Below, one piece after another: positions 20,001 to 28,585 of a stretch of 64,000 nt of DNA. Made by a program: the position numbers and the translations under genes. The notes beneath the pieces were generated by a model. That model was given only the letters and a program-made list of their open reading frames with translations, ran no database searches and was not told the origin of the DNA. How positions within the stretch are numbered: the first letter of the stretch is position 1; each line of letters begins with the position of its first letter. Location: positions 1-64,000 of the forward strand of contig NZ_ALXE01000053.1 of assembly GCF_000295955.2 (NCBI RefSeq). Reading direction: 5' to 3'. This stretch comes from Pantoea sp. A4. Lineage in GTDB: Bacteria; Pseudomonadota; Gammaproteobacteria; Enterobacterales; Enterobacteriaceae.

Positions 20001-22572
20001 AGCTGGTTTTCGTGAAGGCTGCGGCTTTGATGTTCAGCGCGCTTTCCAGCTTAGACAGCGTCAGCAGGCGGATGAAGTTATCTTCTTCCTGTGGCTTCTC
20101 CGCAAAACGGATCGGCTGCTCGGTCATGTCGATAAAGGTACGTACCGCAATGGTGCCGTAAGAGTGACCCGCGCCTTCGGCACGTTCTTTGAACAGGCCG
20201 AGCAAGGGTACTTCAGACTCACCCTGGATTTTCAGGGCGCTCTGGTGCCAGTCGTGCGCCATCTGCGCGATGGTCGCGAAGCCCGCACCGCCCACTGGCG
20301 TTTTGATATTCGGGAAATATTTCTTCAGCACGCGATCTTCGGTGTTAAGGAAGTTCGGCTCGAAGAATTCACCGCAGGTGTAGCTCTCAACCGTACAGAG
20401 ACCCACTTTACCCATGGTTTTCATCAATGCTTTTTCTGCGGCTTTGGCATAGCGTTTAAACGCTTTGTTGCCTTCTTCGCCTTCACCGTACTTCTCTTCC
20501 GCACGCATCTGTACGCCCAGCGGATAGATAGCAGAAGCACCGAAGCCCAGTGCCGCAGCGATATGGTGGGAAGAGATGCTCTGTCCGCTCTCAACCACCA
20601 GGGAAACATCCAGACGCAGGCCTTCCTGTACCAGGCGCTGGTTGATGGCAGAAACCACCAGCAGCATTGGCATACCGGCACGGCTGGAAGAGATGTGGCG
20701 GTCAGTCAGTACCGCAATACCGCCTTGTTCACGGGCGAAATCCACCACTTGCTGCGCCAGGTCATCGATCGCCTGCTCCAGCGCGTTTTCATTCGCGGCG
20801 CGGCTGATGCTGTCAGTACCAATGACTGGCGTGTACAGCATATCGAAACGCTGATAAGGCGCGACGTCCTGCTCACGCAGTTGCAGCATATCCAGATGCG
20901 TCAGGATTGGGGTTGGCACGACAATTTGTTTGCCTTTGCTGCGGCCAAGGTGTGGCTTCGCACCCAGCGCCACGCGCAGAGTCATACCGTCCACTTCGCG
21001 GATGGAGTCCAGCGGTGGGTTGGTGACCTGAGCAAAACGCTGTGAGAAGTAGTGGGCAACGCCACCTTCATGATCGGACAGGCCGTTAATCGCATTGCCG
21101 TAACCCATGGCAGAGATTTTCTCTGCGCCGGTTGCCAGCATCGGGTCCATCATGAATTTGAAGCTTTCCTGGTTGTAGTAGTAAGCCACAAACCGCTGGT
21201 ACGTTTTCAGGTCACCGCTGTAGCGCAGCGGTGAGCCCAGCTTCTCAGCCGGTACGGTTGGCAGCTCTTTCAGGTCAACGCGTGCTGCACGCAGCAGCGC
21301 TTTGTAATCTTTTACCGCAGCCAGTTTTTCCAGCGCTTCGTGCGTGGTGTAGCTGCGTTGTTCTTTGTGATCCCAGTACAGCATACCGCCCGCTTCGATA
21401 CGGCCACGACGCAGTACGCTCTCCGGTGGGAAGGCGATCTGACCGGCTTCGGACATCGCACCGATATAGTCAGCGGTTTCAACGGAGCGCAGTGGGCGCA
21501 GACCAAGACGGTCCAGACGCGCGCCAATCACTTCACCGTTACCAAAGATCAGTGCCGCTGGGCCATCGTTTTTCTCTTCGTACAGCGAGAAGTACTCCAG
21601 CATCGCGCGCACTTCTTCTGACAGGAACTCATCGTTTTCCCACGCTGGCGGCATCATAGATACCACGGCGGTGATCAGATCGAGATTGTCTTCCATCAGA
21701 CGGCTGTGGATGCTCTGGTCCAGACGTGAACTGTCAGACTGGCCTTTTGGACGTACGATCGTTTTGCCGCGAGCCAGCATCAGTGCCGCTTCGGCAATGC
21801 GGTTTTTACGGTCGGTGTTCAACTCACCGTTGTGCGCCATCAGGCGGAACGGCTGCGCCATGGTGGTATGCGGGTCGGTGTTGGTCGAGAAACGGGTGTG
21901 GAAGAACAGACCGCGTACCTGGTGATCTTCATCGGTCAGGTCTTTGAAGTAAGGGATCACTTCATTAGAGTTCAGACGCGCTTTGAATACCTGAGTGCGT
22001 GAAGACAGAGAGAGCGGGTACAAGCCGCCGTAGCTGCTGTCAGTAAAGGCACGGGCTTCGATATCCAACAGCGCGCGATAGATAACTTTTTCGAATTCGG
22101 TTTGATCGCTAACGCCCTGTGGCGCAGCAAAGATCCACTGTGCGATAGGCAGCTGGAACTGCACAGCCGCTGGGCGAGTGACGCTGTTATCCAGCGGCAG
22201 GTCGCGCTTCATCAGCACTTCAAGGCCATAAGTGGCCAGCGTATCTTCCACCAGACGCTCAGCGTTAGCGCGCAGCTCTGCGTCTTTTGGCACAAAGAAG
22301 TTGCCCACACCGAAACGGCCAGCTTCCAGCGGCTGACCCGTTACTTTGCGGAAGAAGTTCAGTGAGAGGTCCACGTTCACACCGGCACCGTCACCTACGC
22401 CCTCGGCAGACATCCCTCCACGGTGAGGAACGGTACACAGCGCACTGTGCGCCATCGCCAGAATCTCATGGGTCTGTTCGCCATCTTTACGGGTAATAAA
22501 ACCAACACCACAGCTATCGCTCTGCTGGGCGGGATCGTATAAGCCGTATGGGTACGGTTTTTGAGTGGACAT
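17047..22572 (-). CDS. gltB: Glutamate synthase large subunit, long variant
   Basis: Converts glutamine plus 2-oxoglutarate to two glutamates. Domains: a 20-residue propeptide then Cys21 (SDSCGVGF) as the N-terminal nucleophile of the glutaminase domain; a central domain; the FMN barrel (about 990-1370, with GEGGEHYSRHGTIRASRIKQ and IGQGAKPGEGGQLP); the cluster-binding cysteines 1265, 1271 and 1275; the GXGXG beta-helix (about 1430-1600). A further 240 residues follow. At 1841 aa it is about 350 longer than E. coli GltB, and cysteine spacing is x5-x3 instead of the usual x5-x4. Strong AGGAGG ribosome site. Not accompanied by gltD. Confidence 0.92.
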   Translation of the reverse strand: MSTQKPYPYGLYDPAQQSDSCGVGFITRKDGEQTHEILAMAHSALCTVPHRGGMSAEGVGDGAGVNVDLSLNFFRKVTGQPLEAGRFGVGNFFVPKDAELRANAERLVEDTLATYGLEVLMKRDLPLDNSVTRPAAVQFQLPIAQWIFAAPQGVSDQTEFEKVIYRALLDIEARAFTDSSYGGLYPLSLSSRTQVFKARLNSNEVIPYFKDLTDEDHQVRGLFFHTRFSTNTDPHTTMAQPFRLMAHNGELNTDRKNRIAEAALMLARGKTIVRPKGQSDSSRLDQSIHSRLMEDNLDLITAVVSMMPPAWENDEFLSEEVRAMLEYFSLYEEKNDGPAALIFGNGEVIGARLDRLGLRPLRSVETADYIGAMSEAGQIAFPPESVLRRGRIEAGGMLYWDHKEQRSYTTHEALEKLAAVKDYKALLRAARVDLKELPTVPAEKLGSPLRYSGDLKTYQRFVAYYYNQESFKFMMDPMLATGAEKISAMGYGNAINGLSDHEGGVAHYFSQRFAQVTNPPLDSIREVDGMTLRVALGAKPHLGRSKGKQIVVPTPILTHLDMLQLREQDVAPYQRFDMLYTPVIGTDSISRAANENALEQAIDDLAQQVVDFAREQGGIAVLTDRHISSSRAGMPMLLVVSAINQRLVQEGLRLDVSLVVESGQSISSHHIAAALGFGASAIYPLGVQMRAEEKYGEGEEGNKAFKRYAKAAEKALMKTMGKVGLCTVESYTCGEFFEPNFLNTEDRVLKKYFPNIKTPVGGAGFATIAQMAHDWHQSALKIQGESEVPLLGLFKERAEGAGHSYGTIAVRTFIDMTEQPIRFAEKPQEEDNFIRLLTLSKLESALNIKAAAFTKTSFERIPDDVINNFQITADYRQFSSLMLEERKRRPAALRDILAFPADLTPVDSEAEFARKLGRYSLVNNGYAIRGLSCESSSEGEFVLRLSNTLSGLKPQSDRLAALARALQGRFNEAISQAEVVDETLRISATGKAADYLSRIFTAQPSIELSEVQPACEITRTFASGAMSHGALVAPAHEAVAHGTNMVGGMSNCGEGGEHYSRHGTIRASRIKQLASGRFGVWAAYLADPMLEELEIKIGQGAKPGEGGQLPAPKVTVEIAAARGGTPGVELVSPPPHHDTYSIEDLAQLIHDCKAARVRVIVKLVSSEGIGTIAVGVAKAGADVINVAGNTGGTGAASVTSLKYTGRVAEIGIAEVHQALCANGLRDKVLLRCSGAQQTGSDVIKSALLGGDSFEFGTTALMMLKCVMAKNCNVKCPAGLTTNAEAFDGDPRQLAQYFINVAQEVREILARLGLRSLREARGRSDLLHLMEHPLEVGRLDFRAMLTVVPEVKIHNPVYLEKDFELDNAWVEELNNAWHLNANAPVQLGNGVALNNRNKSVGGQLAIDIERVLNYKLSAEQVAAHPAVLQDDRGRRYLAPRSVNVSTTGSAGQSFGAFCNDGMQMKHSGTCNDGVGKGQCGGEILVLSPGGGSQESDGNVLIGNFALFGATGGRLFVQGQAGDRFAVRNSGATAVVEGVGDFCCEYMTNGAVLNLGSFGKGFGNGMSGGFAYQYDPYHKLASLASVDSVLFGAITDDNEMARVHKEAVFTMLNWHVEATQSPRAAWLLEHWETECHNFAYVMPRSLLLYQDSAEILKAKARKDLLEELSTALATHQVTKFKAAWRSGKTIANGAVPAYGATDTPEMFVLLNNYTVLSFAQQLALTKLPKGTAVDGPEVEKAVRNLLMTEDFSLISKLQRHARSAIEGYSDDELASLIANKRMTDYKAALTQRNIRSMDSLATYGWIIYQDASNREVLGKLPDFEELFARAALPEIAAAVGKLS

Positions 22573-22915
22573 GTGGGCCTCCTTAAAACTGCTCTTTTGA
22601 CATTACCTGCTTATTTTTTTAGGGCACAGCGCGCAGCGAAGGAGTCTTTCCTGCCTTAGTCACTCAGACGCCGATTTCCTGAGCGTTTCATCCCAGGACC
22701 TTACATCCTTGTATGAACTGTTCTCAGGTGGCTGAGTGCATAAGCGGCGTGAAGTGATATCACGAGGGAGTCTTCATATTCTGCATAGATATGCCGAGAC
22801 GCTGTCCCGTTGGGAACGTATCCAGCGGAATTCCAAAGTATCGGGAAAGCACACGCAGGTCAAATATCGAGCCTTGTCCAGCCAATAGCATGGAAACAAG
22901 CTTAACTTCATGAAT

Positions 22916-22943
22916 TTATTATTAAATTGCACAAAAATCACAA
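22916..22943 (-). promoter_or_regulatory. Candidate gltB promoter
   Basis: On the minus strand TTGTGA (22938-22943) and TAATAA (22916-22921) are spaced by 16 bp. This would give a leader of roughly 330 nt before gltB. Prediction by eye only. Confidence 0.35.
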
Positions 22944-23171
22944 TAAGCATAGGCCTTACAAGCGAGGTGGGATTGCACATGCTATCACTGTAGGAAGGGG
23001 GGTAAATCGGCCTCGGATGCTTTGAATTACCTATTTAGCAGCATTAAATGCTGGATGATTCATTTGTTACACTGGATGTATCTGTTTTTCTTATGTCGCA
23101 ACATTTGAATCATTTCGACGGGCAGATTAGCAAAATTAATCACGTTGTTTTTGCATATGAATGCAGTTATT

Positions 23172-23189
23172 TATGAATTTATATTCAAA
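23172..23189. promoter_or_regulatory. ArgR-type operator (ARG box)
   Basis: An 18-bp match to the ARG box: TGAAT, four A/T bases, ATTCA, with A/T at both ends (TATGAATTTATATTCAAA). It lies 600 bp upstream of gltB and 280 bp upstream of arcB. ArgR is known to act at gltBDF in E. coli, so control of gltB is the likelier role. No clear second box is found at the usual 3-bp spacing. Confidence 0.6.
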
Positions 23190-23253
23190 CTATGCGGGCG
23201 ATTACAGGGATGCACCGTGCGCCAGGTGCCGCCGTAGCGCCTTTGCCGCCCGC

Positions 23254-23270
23254 TGCACCAAAAAAGAGCA
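23254..23270. promoter_or_regulatory. NtrC-like site (weak)
   Basis: TGCACCAAAAAAGAGCA resembles the NtrC palindrome TGCACC-N5-GGTGCA, with the left half exact and the right half degenerate. A nitrogen-control site would make sense near gltB, but it is closer to arcB. Confidence 0.25.
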
Positions 23271-23470
23271 GAAGGCGGTCTATTCAAAACCGGAAAACTG
23301 TTAAGGATTTGAAGCAGATCACAGCTTAAACGCCGTCACTGCACCTTGATAGCACCTCGATTTGCTCCGCCATGGAACAGCGCAGTTTTTCATCGCATCT
23401 CACTCTCTGATGCGGCAGAGGGTAGGGGAGTTGCGCTATCATGACCCCGTTTACCACTCAGGGAGCCGGT

Positions 23471-25807
23471 ATGAAACAAATTCGCCTGTTGGCGCAATAT
23501 TACGTCGATTTAATGGTGAAACTCGGCCTGGTCCGTTTTTCACTGCTACTGGCCTCTGCGCTGGTAGTGTTAGCAATGATTGTTCAGATGGCAATCACTA
23601 TGGTGCTGCGCGGCCATGTTGAAAGCATCGATATGGTGCGGTCGGTCTTTTTCGGCTTACTGATCACCCCCTGGGCGGTCTATTTCCTCTCCGTTGTCGT
23701 TGACCAACTGGAAGATTCACGCCAGCGGCTCGCGCGTCTGGTCGATAAGCTGGAAGAGATGCGTCGCCGCGATCTTGAGCTGAATCAGCAGATGCAGGAG
23801 ACCATTACCCGGCTCAATCAGGAGATCTCGGACCGTATCAAAGCGGAGCAGGCGCGTGAGCAGGTGATGCATAAGCTGCGTGAAGAGATGGCACGACGTG
23901 AACAGGCGCAAATTGAGCTGGAACAGCAGTCCACTTTCCTGCGTTCTTTCCTCGATGCCTCGCCAGACCTGGTGTTCTATCGCAACATCAACAAACAGTT
24001 CTCCGGCTGTAACCGTGCCATGGAGTTACTGACCGGCAAAAGTGAAAAGCAGCTGATCGGTTTGACGCCGGGCGATATCTACGATGAAGAAGCCGCGACT
24101 AAAGTGCTGGAAACTGATGAGAAAGTGTTCCGTCATAATGTCGCGCTGACCTATGAGCAATGGCTGCAATACCCTGACGGGCGCAAAGCCTGTTTTGAGA
24201 TCCGCAAAGTTCCCTATTACGATCGCGTGGGCAAGCGCAGTGGGCTGATGGGCTTTGGCCGTGATATTACCGAGCGTAAGCGTTACCAGGACGCGTTAGA
24301 GAATGCGAGCAGGGAAAAGACCACCTTTATCTCTACCATCAGCCACGAGCTGCGTACGCCGCTGAATGGCATTGTTGGCTTGAGCCGTATTCTGCTGGAC
24401 ACCGACCTTAATCAGGAACAGATCAAATACCTCAAGACGATCCATGTCTCGGCCATCACGCTGGGCAATATTTTCAATGATGTCATTGAGATGGATAAGA
24501 TCGAGCGGCGTAAGGTGCAGTTAGATAACCAACCCCTGGATTTCACCAGTTTCCTCGCCGATCTGGAAAACCTCTCTGGCCTGCTGGCGCAGCCGAAAGG
24601 GCTGAAGTTTGTCATGATGCCGCGCCTGCCGCTGCCGCATAAGGTGTACGCCGATGGGACGCGCTTACGGCAGATCCTGTGGAACCTGATTGGTAATGCG
24701 GTGAAGTTTACCCATCATGGTGAAATTGTGGTGAAGGTGGCCTATGACCAGGATGCCACGCTGCGGTTTGAGGTGCAGGATTCAGGGCAGGGCATCCCGC
24801 AGGATGAGCAGGATAAAATCTTTGCCATGTATTATCAGGTGAAAGATCAGTTTGGTGGCAAGCCTGCTACCGGTACGGGGATTGGCCTGGCGGTTTCTCG
24901 TCGTCTTGCTCAGGCGATGGGCGGCGATATCAGCGTGCAGAGTGCGCCAGGTGAAGGCTCCTGCTTTAGCGTCAGCATCAAGGCCCCACGTGTGGCTGAG
25001 CCTATCGAAGACGCCAACAGCGCCGAAGCGATACCGCTGCCCGCGCTGCATGTGTTGCTGGTCGAAGATATCGAGCTGAACGTGATCGTTGCGCGCTCGG
25101 TGCTGGAAAAGCTGGGCTGTAGCGTGGAAGTCGCCATGACTGGCACAGATGCGCTGGCGATGTTTGATCCAGCAGAATTTGACCTGGTGCTATTGGATAT
25201 TCAACTGCCGGATATGACCGGTCTGGATGTCTCCCGCGCCATTCACCAGCGCTATCACGATGCCACATTACCGCCGCTGGTGGCGCTCACCGCCAACGTG
25301 CTGAAAGATAAAAAAGAGTATCTCGACGCAGGTATGGATGATGTGTTGAGCAAACCCCTCGCTGTGCCGGCTCTGACAGCGATTATCAAGAAGTTCTGGG
25401 ATACCCAAGGGGGTGAGCAGGGTGAGGAGGAGAACGTGGCTGAGGAAGGCGTACAGGCGTTATTAGACATTACCATGCTGGAGCAGTACATCGAGCTGGT
25501 TGGGCCGGGGTTAATTACCCAAAGCCTGACGATGTTTGAACAGATGATGCCTGGCTACCTGGAGGTGCTGGACTCCAACATGATGGCGCGCGATCAAAAG
25601 GGCATCGTGGAAGAGGGGCACAAAATCAAAGGGGCTGCGGGTTCTGTGGGTCTGCAACGTTTACAGCAGCTGGCAAAACAGATTCAGTCACCGGAACTCC
25701 CTGCATGGTGGGATAACGTGGCTGACTGGATTGATGAGCTAAAACATCTGTGGATGCATGACGTTGAAGTCCTGCGTCAGTGGGTTGCAGAGCAGGAAAA
25801 AGTGTAG
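23471..25807 (+). CDS. arcB: ArcB, hybrid sensor kinase of the Arc redox system
   Basis: Senses quinone redox state and phosphorylates ArcA under low oxygen. The 778-aa product has exactly the E. coli length. Two transmembrane helices (about 25-45 and 58-77), a coiled-coil linker and a PAS domain (about 155-270) are followed by the transmitter His292 (TISHELRTP), ATP-lid motifs (RQILWNLIGNAVKF, GTGIGLAVS), receiver Asp576 (LLDIQLPD) and the HPt domain His717 (EGHKIKGAAG). The start MKQIRLL matches the family with GGGAG upstream. ArcZ lies just after it on the other strand. Confidence 0.98.
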   Translation: MKQIRLLAQYYVDLMVKLGLVRFSLLLASALVVLAMIVQMAITMVLRGHVESIDMVRSVFFGLLITPWAVYFLSVVVDQLEDSRQRLARLVDKLEEMRRRDLELNQQMQETITRLNQEISDRIKAEQAREQVMHKLREEMARREQAQIELEQQSTFLRSFLDASPDLVFYRNINKQFSGCNRAMELLTGKSEKQLIGLTPGDIYDEEAATKVLETDEKVFRHNVALTYEQWLQYPDGRKACFEIRKVPYYDRVGKRSGLMGFGRDITERKRYQDALENASREKTTFISTISHELRTPLNGIVGLSRILLDTDLNQEQIKYLKTIHVSAITLGNIFNDVIEMDKIERRKVQLDNQPLDFTSFLADLENLSGLLAQPKGLKFVMMPRLPLPHKVYADGTRLRQILWNLIGNAVKFTHHGEIVVKVAYDQDATLRFEVQDSGQGIPQDEQDKIFAMYYQVKDQFGGKPATGTGIGLAVSRRLAQAMGGDISVQSAPGEGSCFSVSIKAPRVAEPIEDANSAEAIPLPALHVLLVEDIELNVIVARSVLEKLGCSVEVAMTGTDALAMFDPAEFDLVLLDIQLPDMTGLDVSRAIHQRYHDATLPPLVALTANVLKDKKEYLDAGMDDVLSKPLAVPALTAIIKKFWDTQGGEQGEEENVAEEGVQALLDITMLEQYIELVGPGLITQSLTMFEQMMPGYLEVLDSNMMARDQKGIVEEGHKIKGAAGSVGLQRLQQLAKQIQSPELPAWWDNVADWIDELKHLWMHDVEVLRQWVAEQEKV

Positions 25808-25814
25808 ACCGCTG

Positions 25815-25915
25815 AAAAAAAATGACCCCAGCCTAGGCCGGGGTGCGCGAATACTGCGCCAACACCAGGGAAATCGGCGCTGTTGCTATGCTTAGTGTTA
25901 TTAAGTGCAACAGCG
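25815..25915 (-). ncRNA. arcZ: Small RNA ArcZ
   Basis: On the minus strand, just past the end of arcB, the sequence carries the conserved ArcZ 3' part: GATTTCCCTGGTGTTGGCGC (25875 back to 25856), then AGTATTCGCGCACCCC, a GC-rich terminator stem and a run of eight T ending at 25815. E. coli ArcZ sits at this same place between arcB and elbB. ArcZ is an Hfq-dependent RNA, repressed by ArcA, that activates rpoS translation and represses motility and other targets. The 5' end near 25915 is an estimate. Its terminator probably also ends arcB transcription. Confidence 0.9.
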
Positions 25916-26695
25916 TGGTATTGGTTAAACGTCTAACATCACCTTAGCAAATCCAGAAAGTCTTGCGAACAGATTCATTAAAATGTGTGATGTTGAGCAT
26001 CGTTTAAATACAGAAAACATTAATTTGGTGACACAGTCAAGTAAGGAATTAGTTTCTTTGCTGTATTGCAGATATTTTGATCAATTATCCCGTTTTTTTT
26101 GCCGTTTACGTCAGGCGCTATCGGGCCTGGCGGGGTGGTCAGGGAAAAAGCGATCAAAACGCCAGTATACTTCCTCTAACTCGCTCTAAAATAATGAAAA
26201 CCAGGAAAAGTTGAGCGTTTCGCTCTGGCCGCTGTCAGGTGTTCTGGAAATGCGCTCCAAAAGGTTCCAGATTGGAATTTCTCAGCGGATGTTAGATAAA
26301 AAATTTCGCACTATTTTATCAATACAGCATTAAATGCAGGGAAAAACCACCGAGTCAGAATTGCTCGTTTTCAGATTAGTCATATCATGTGTTACAGATC
26401 TTCAAACGTTAGTGAATATGAAAGTTAAGAGATGTGAATCATTTAATGTGAGTGTGATCACAATTAAATAATACTCATCCGCGTTATTAGTTTCTTACTC
26501 TCAGGAATGGGACCGATCCCATCGTGGGCTAAAATTGTGATGTCGCGCTGTTATTGCATGAATTAAAACATTTTTTTAACAAAATTCGCTGTGTTAAAAC
26601 GACGTATTTATCATCACCAGAGCGGATTTTCAGGCTGTCAACGTGCAGCCTGCTAAATATTGATTAACGCCAGGAACCGGTACAGGACAAAAAGC
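25916..26695. other. AT-rich intergenic stretch where elbB would be expected
   Basis: About 780 bp with no credible gene. E. coli has elbB here; I see no recognisable remnant. The ArcZ promoter must lie at the left side. A 6-bp inverted repeat ATGGGA/TCCCAT (26507-26522) is the only symmetrical motif I noted. The short frame at 25983-26189 lacks a ribosome site and family resemblance. Confidence 0.55.
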
Positions 26696-27418
26696 ATGAT
26701 TAAGTATAAAGGGAAGCTCTGGCTATCAATCAAACGAGGAGCGCTTAAGGCCCTGCTGGCTCTGTTGGGATTGTGGCTGGTCGCACTGGTCCTGTTTCGC
26801 TTTCTACCGGTACCCTTTTCGGCCGTCATGGCTGAACGGCAGATCGCTGCTTTGATGCAGGGCAATTTCCACAACGTGGCCCATTCAGATTGGGTGGGGC
26901 ATGATGAAATTTCCCCCTGGATGAAGCTGGCCGTTATCGCCTCAGAAGATCAAAAATTTCCGACCCATTGGGGCTTCGATGTGGATGCGATCAGCACTGT
27001 GTTGGAAAACGGTGATGATGGGCGCATGCGCGGTGCTTCAACGCTTTCTCAGCAAACCGCCAAAAACCTGTTTTTGTGGGATGGGCGTAGCTGGGTGCGC
27101 AAAGGTCTGGAAGCGGGTTTGACGGTGGGGCTGGAAACGCTGTGGAGTAAACAGCGGATTTTGACGGTGTATCTGAATATCGCGGAGTTTGGTAACGGGA
27201 CATTTGGTGTCGAAGCCGCAGCACAGCGCTACTTTCATAAACCGGCTAGCCGGTTAACCATCAGCGAAGCGGCGCTGTTGGCTGCGGTACTCCCTAACCC
27301 TATTCTGTTCCGTGCTGATGCACCTTCTGGCTATACGCGTTCGCGCCAGCAGTGGATCATGCGCCAGATGCGCCAACTGGGAGGAGAAGGATTTTTACAG
27401 CGTTACCGGTTGAATTAA
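26696..27418 (+). CDS. mtgA: Monofunctional peptidoglycan glycosyltransferase
   Basis: Polymerises lipid II glycan strands at the inner-membrane surface. The 240-aa product has one N-terminal membrane anchor (about 17-37) and a GT51 domain with the catalytic glutamate in [14 protein letters not shown] (near residue 82) and the second conserved block [17 protein letters not shown]. The start MIKYKGK has AGGA upstream; 12 extra upstream codons in frame are rejected. Its last four bases overlap the convergent npr gene. Confidence 0.96.
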   Translation: MIKYKGKLWLSIKRGALKALLALLGLWLVALVLFRFLPVPFSAVMAERQIAALMQGNFHNVAHSDWVGHDEISPWMKLAVIASEDQKFPTHWGFDVDAISTVLENGDDGRMRGASTLSQQTAKNLFLWDGRSWVRKGLEAGLTVGLETLWSKQRILTVYLNIAEFGNGTFGVEAAAQRYFHKPASRLTISEAALLAAVLPNPILFRADAPSGYTRSRQQWIMRQMRQLGGEGFLQRYRLN

Positions 27419-27687
27419 TCTTCGTCGAAACCTGCTTCGAACAGCTCAATCACGGCCTTCAGGGCTTCAGCTTCCTGTGGGCCATTGGCTTCGATTTCAA
27501 TATGGCCGCCCTGCGCTGAGTCCAGCATCAACAGCGCGATGACGCTGCTGGCTTCGGCTTCTGTGCCCGCTTCATTACGCAGCAGGACTTCGGCATCAAA
27601 GCTCTGAACCAGTTCAAAGAGTTTCATCGCTGGGCGTGCGTGCATCCCCAGTTTGTTTCTGATTTCTACCGTTTGTTTGACCGTCAT
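27415..27687 (-). CDS. ptsO: NPr, phosphocarrier of the nitrogen PTS
   Basis: HPr-like protein that passes phosphate from EI-Ntr (PtsP) to PtsN. The 90-aa product has the active-site His16 in [10 protein letters not shown] and the conserved regulatory region [10 protein letters not shown]. It overlaps rapZ by 4 bp, consistent with translational coupling at the end of the rpoN cluster. Also called npr. Confidence 0.96.
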   Translation of the reverse strand: MTVKQTVEIRNKLGMHARPAMKLFELVQSFDAEVLLRNEAGTEAEASSVIALLMLDSAQGGHIEIEANGPQEAEALKAVIELFEAGFDED

Positions 27688-28538
27688 GATTTACGTTTTT
27701 CCAGCGTGCGATGACGGGACTGAACATTCTTGCCCCGCGAACGGAAGTAGTCTGCCAGTTGCTCAGCAATATACACCGAACGGTGTTTTCCCCCGGTACA
27801 GCCAATCGCCACCGTCAGGTAGCTACGGTTGTTGGTCTCCAGCATCGGAAGCCACAGTTCGAGATAGCTGCGGGTCTGGTAGATAAAATTATGTACTTCG
27901 GTATGGCGATCAAGAAACGCAGCAACCGGGCGATCTAAACCGGTCATCGGGCGCAGTTTGGGATCCCAGTGTGGATTGGGCAAAAAACGCACGTCAAACA
28001 CGTAATCGGCATCAATTGGAATACCGTGTTTATAGCCGAAAGATTCAAAGACCATGGTCAGCTCACGTTCACGCTTGCCTAACAGGCGTGTACGTAGCAT
28101 TTCCGCCAGCTCATGCACCGACATTTCCGAAGTATCAACAATCAGATCCGCACGCGATCGCAGCGGCTCCAGGAGATCGTTCTCTTCATCAATGGCGCTT
28201 TCCAGCGATAAGTTCTTGCTGGAAAGGGGATGCAGACGACGCGTATCGCTATAGCGACGGATCAGAGTGTTGCGATCGGCATCAAGAAACAGCAACTGTG
28301 GTGAGAAGTTTTCTGGCAAATTATCCAGTGCAGCTTCCAGAATCTCCGGTGATTCCGGCATATTACGTACATCAATGCTCACTGCCGCCGAAATATTTCG
28401 TGTGGACAGCGAATTCGCCAGTTCAGGCAGCAGTGTGACTGGCAGGTTATCAACACAGTAAAAACCCATGTCTTCGAGGGCGCGCAGCGCCACCGATTTC
28501 CCCGATCCAGAACGGCCACTGACAATCATCAGCACCAT
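27684..28538 (-). CDS. rapZ: RapZ, RNA adaptor for glmZ decay
   Basis: Binds GlmY and GlmZ small RNAs and delivers GlmZ to RNase E, tuning glucosamine-6-phosphate synthesis. The 284-aa product has the family length, Walker A GRSGSGKS at residues 8-15, and the C-terminal RNA-binding part with [16 protein letters not shown] and basic tail [14 protein letters not shown]. It lies between ptsN and npr as in other enterobacteria. Confidence 0.97.
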   Translation of the reverse strand: MVLMIVSGRSGSGKSVALRALEDMGFYCVDNLPVTLLPELANSLSTRNISAAVSIDVRNMPESPEILEAALDNLPENFSPQLLFLDADRNTLIRRYSDTRRLHPLSSKNLSLESAIDEENDLLEPLRSRADLIVDTSEMSVHELAEMLRTRLLGKRERELTMVFESFGYKHGIPIDADYVFDVRFLPNPHWDPKLRPMTGLDRPVAAFLDRHTEVHNFIYQTRSYLELWLPMLETNNRSYLTVAIGCTGGKHRSVYIAEQLADYFRSRGKNVQSRHRTLEKRKS

Positions 28539-28585
28539 GACCTTGTCTCCCGTTATTAACCGGCAAACACGCCGGTAAAATGCAC

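Larger units (their letters stand above)
22573..23470. other. Long regulatory region between gltB and arcB
   Basis: About 900 bp with no credible gene, between divergent gltB and arcB. It holds the gltB leader and promoter, an ArgR-type box, an NtrC-like half-palindrome and the arcB promoter. In E. coli the corresponding interval also contains yhcC, which is absent here. Confidence 0.7.

Noticed and set aside
20164-21045. Long open frame (293 codons) on the plus strand inside gltB
   Set aside because: It is antisense to a strongly conserved coding region, has no recognisable domain and arises from GC-rich codon bias.
25983-26189. 68-codon frame as an elbB remnant
   Set aside because: It shows no resemblance to ElbB and no ribosome site.
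26440-26475. CRP site (TGTGATCACAATT)
   Set aside because: The two half-sites are adjacent without the 6-bp spacer needed for CRP.
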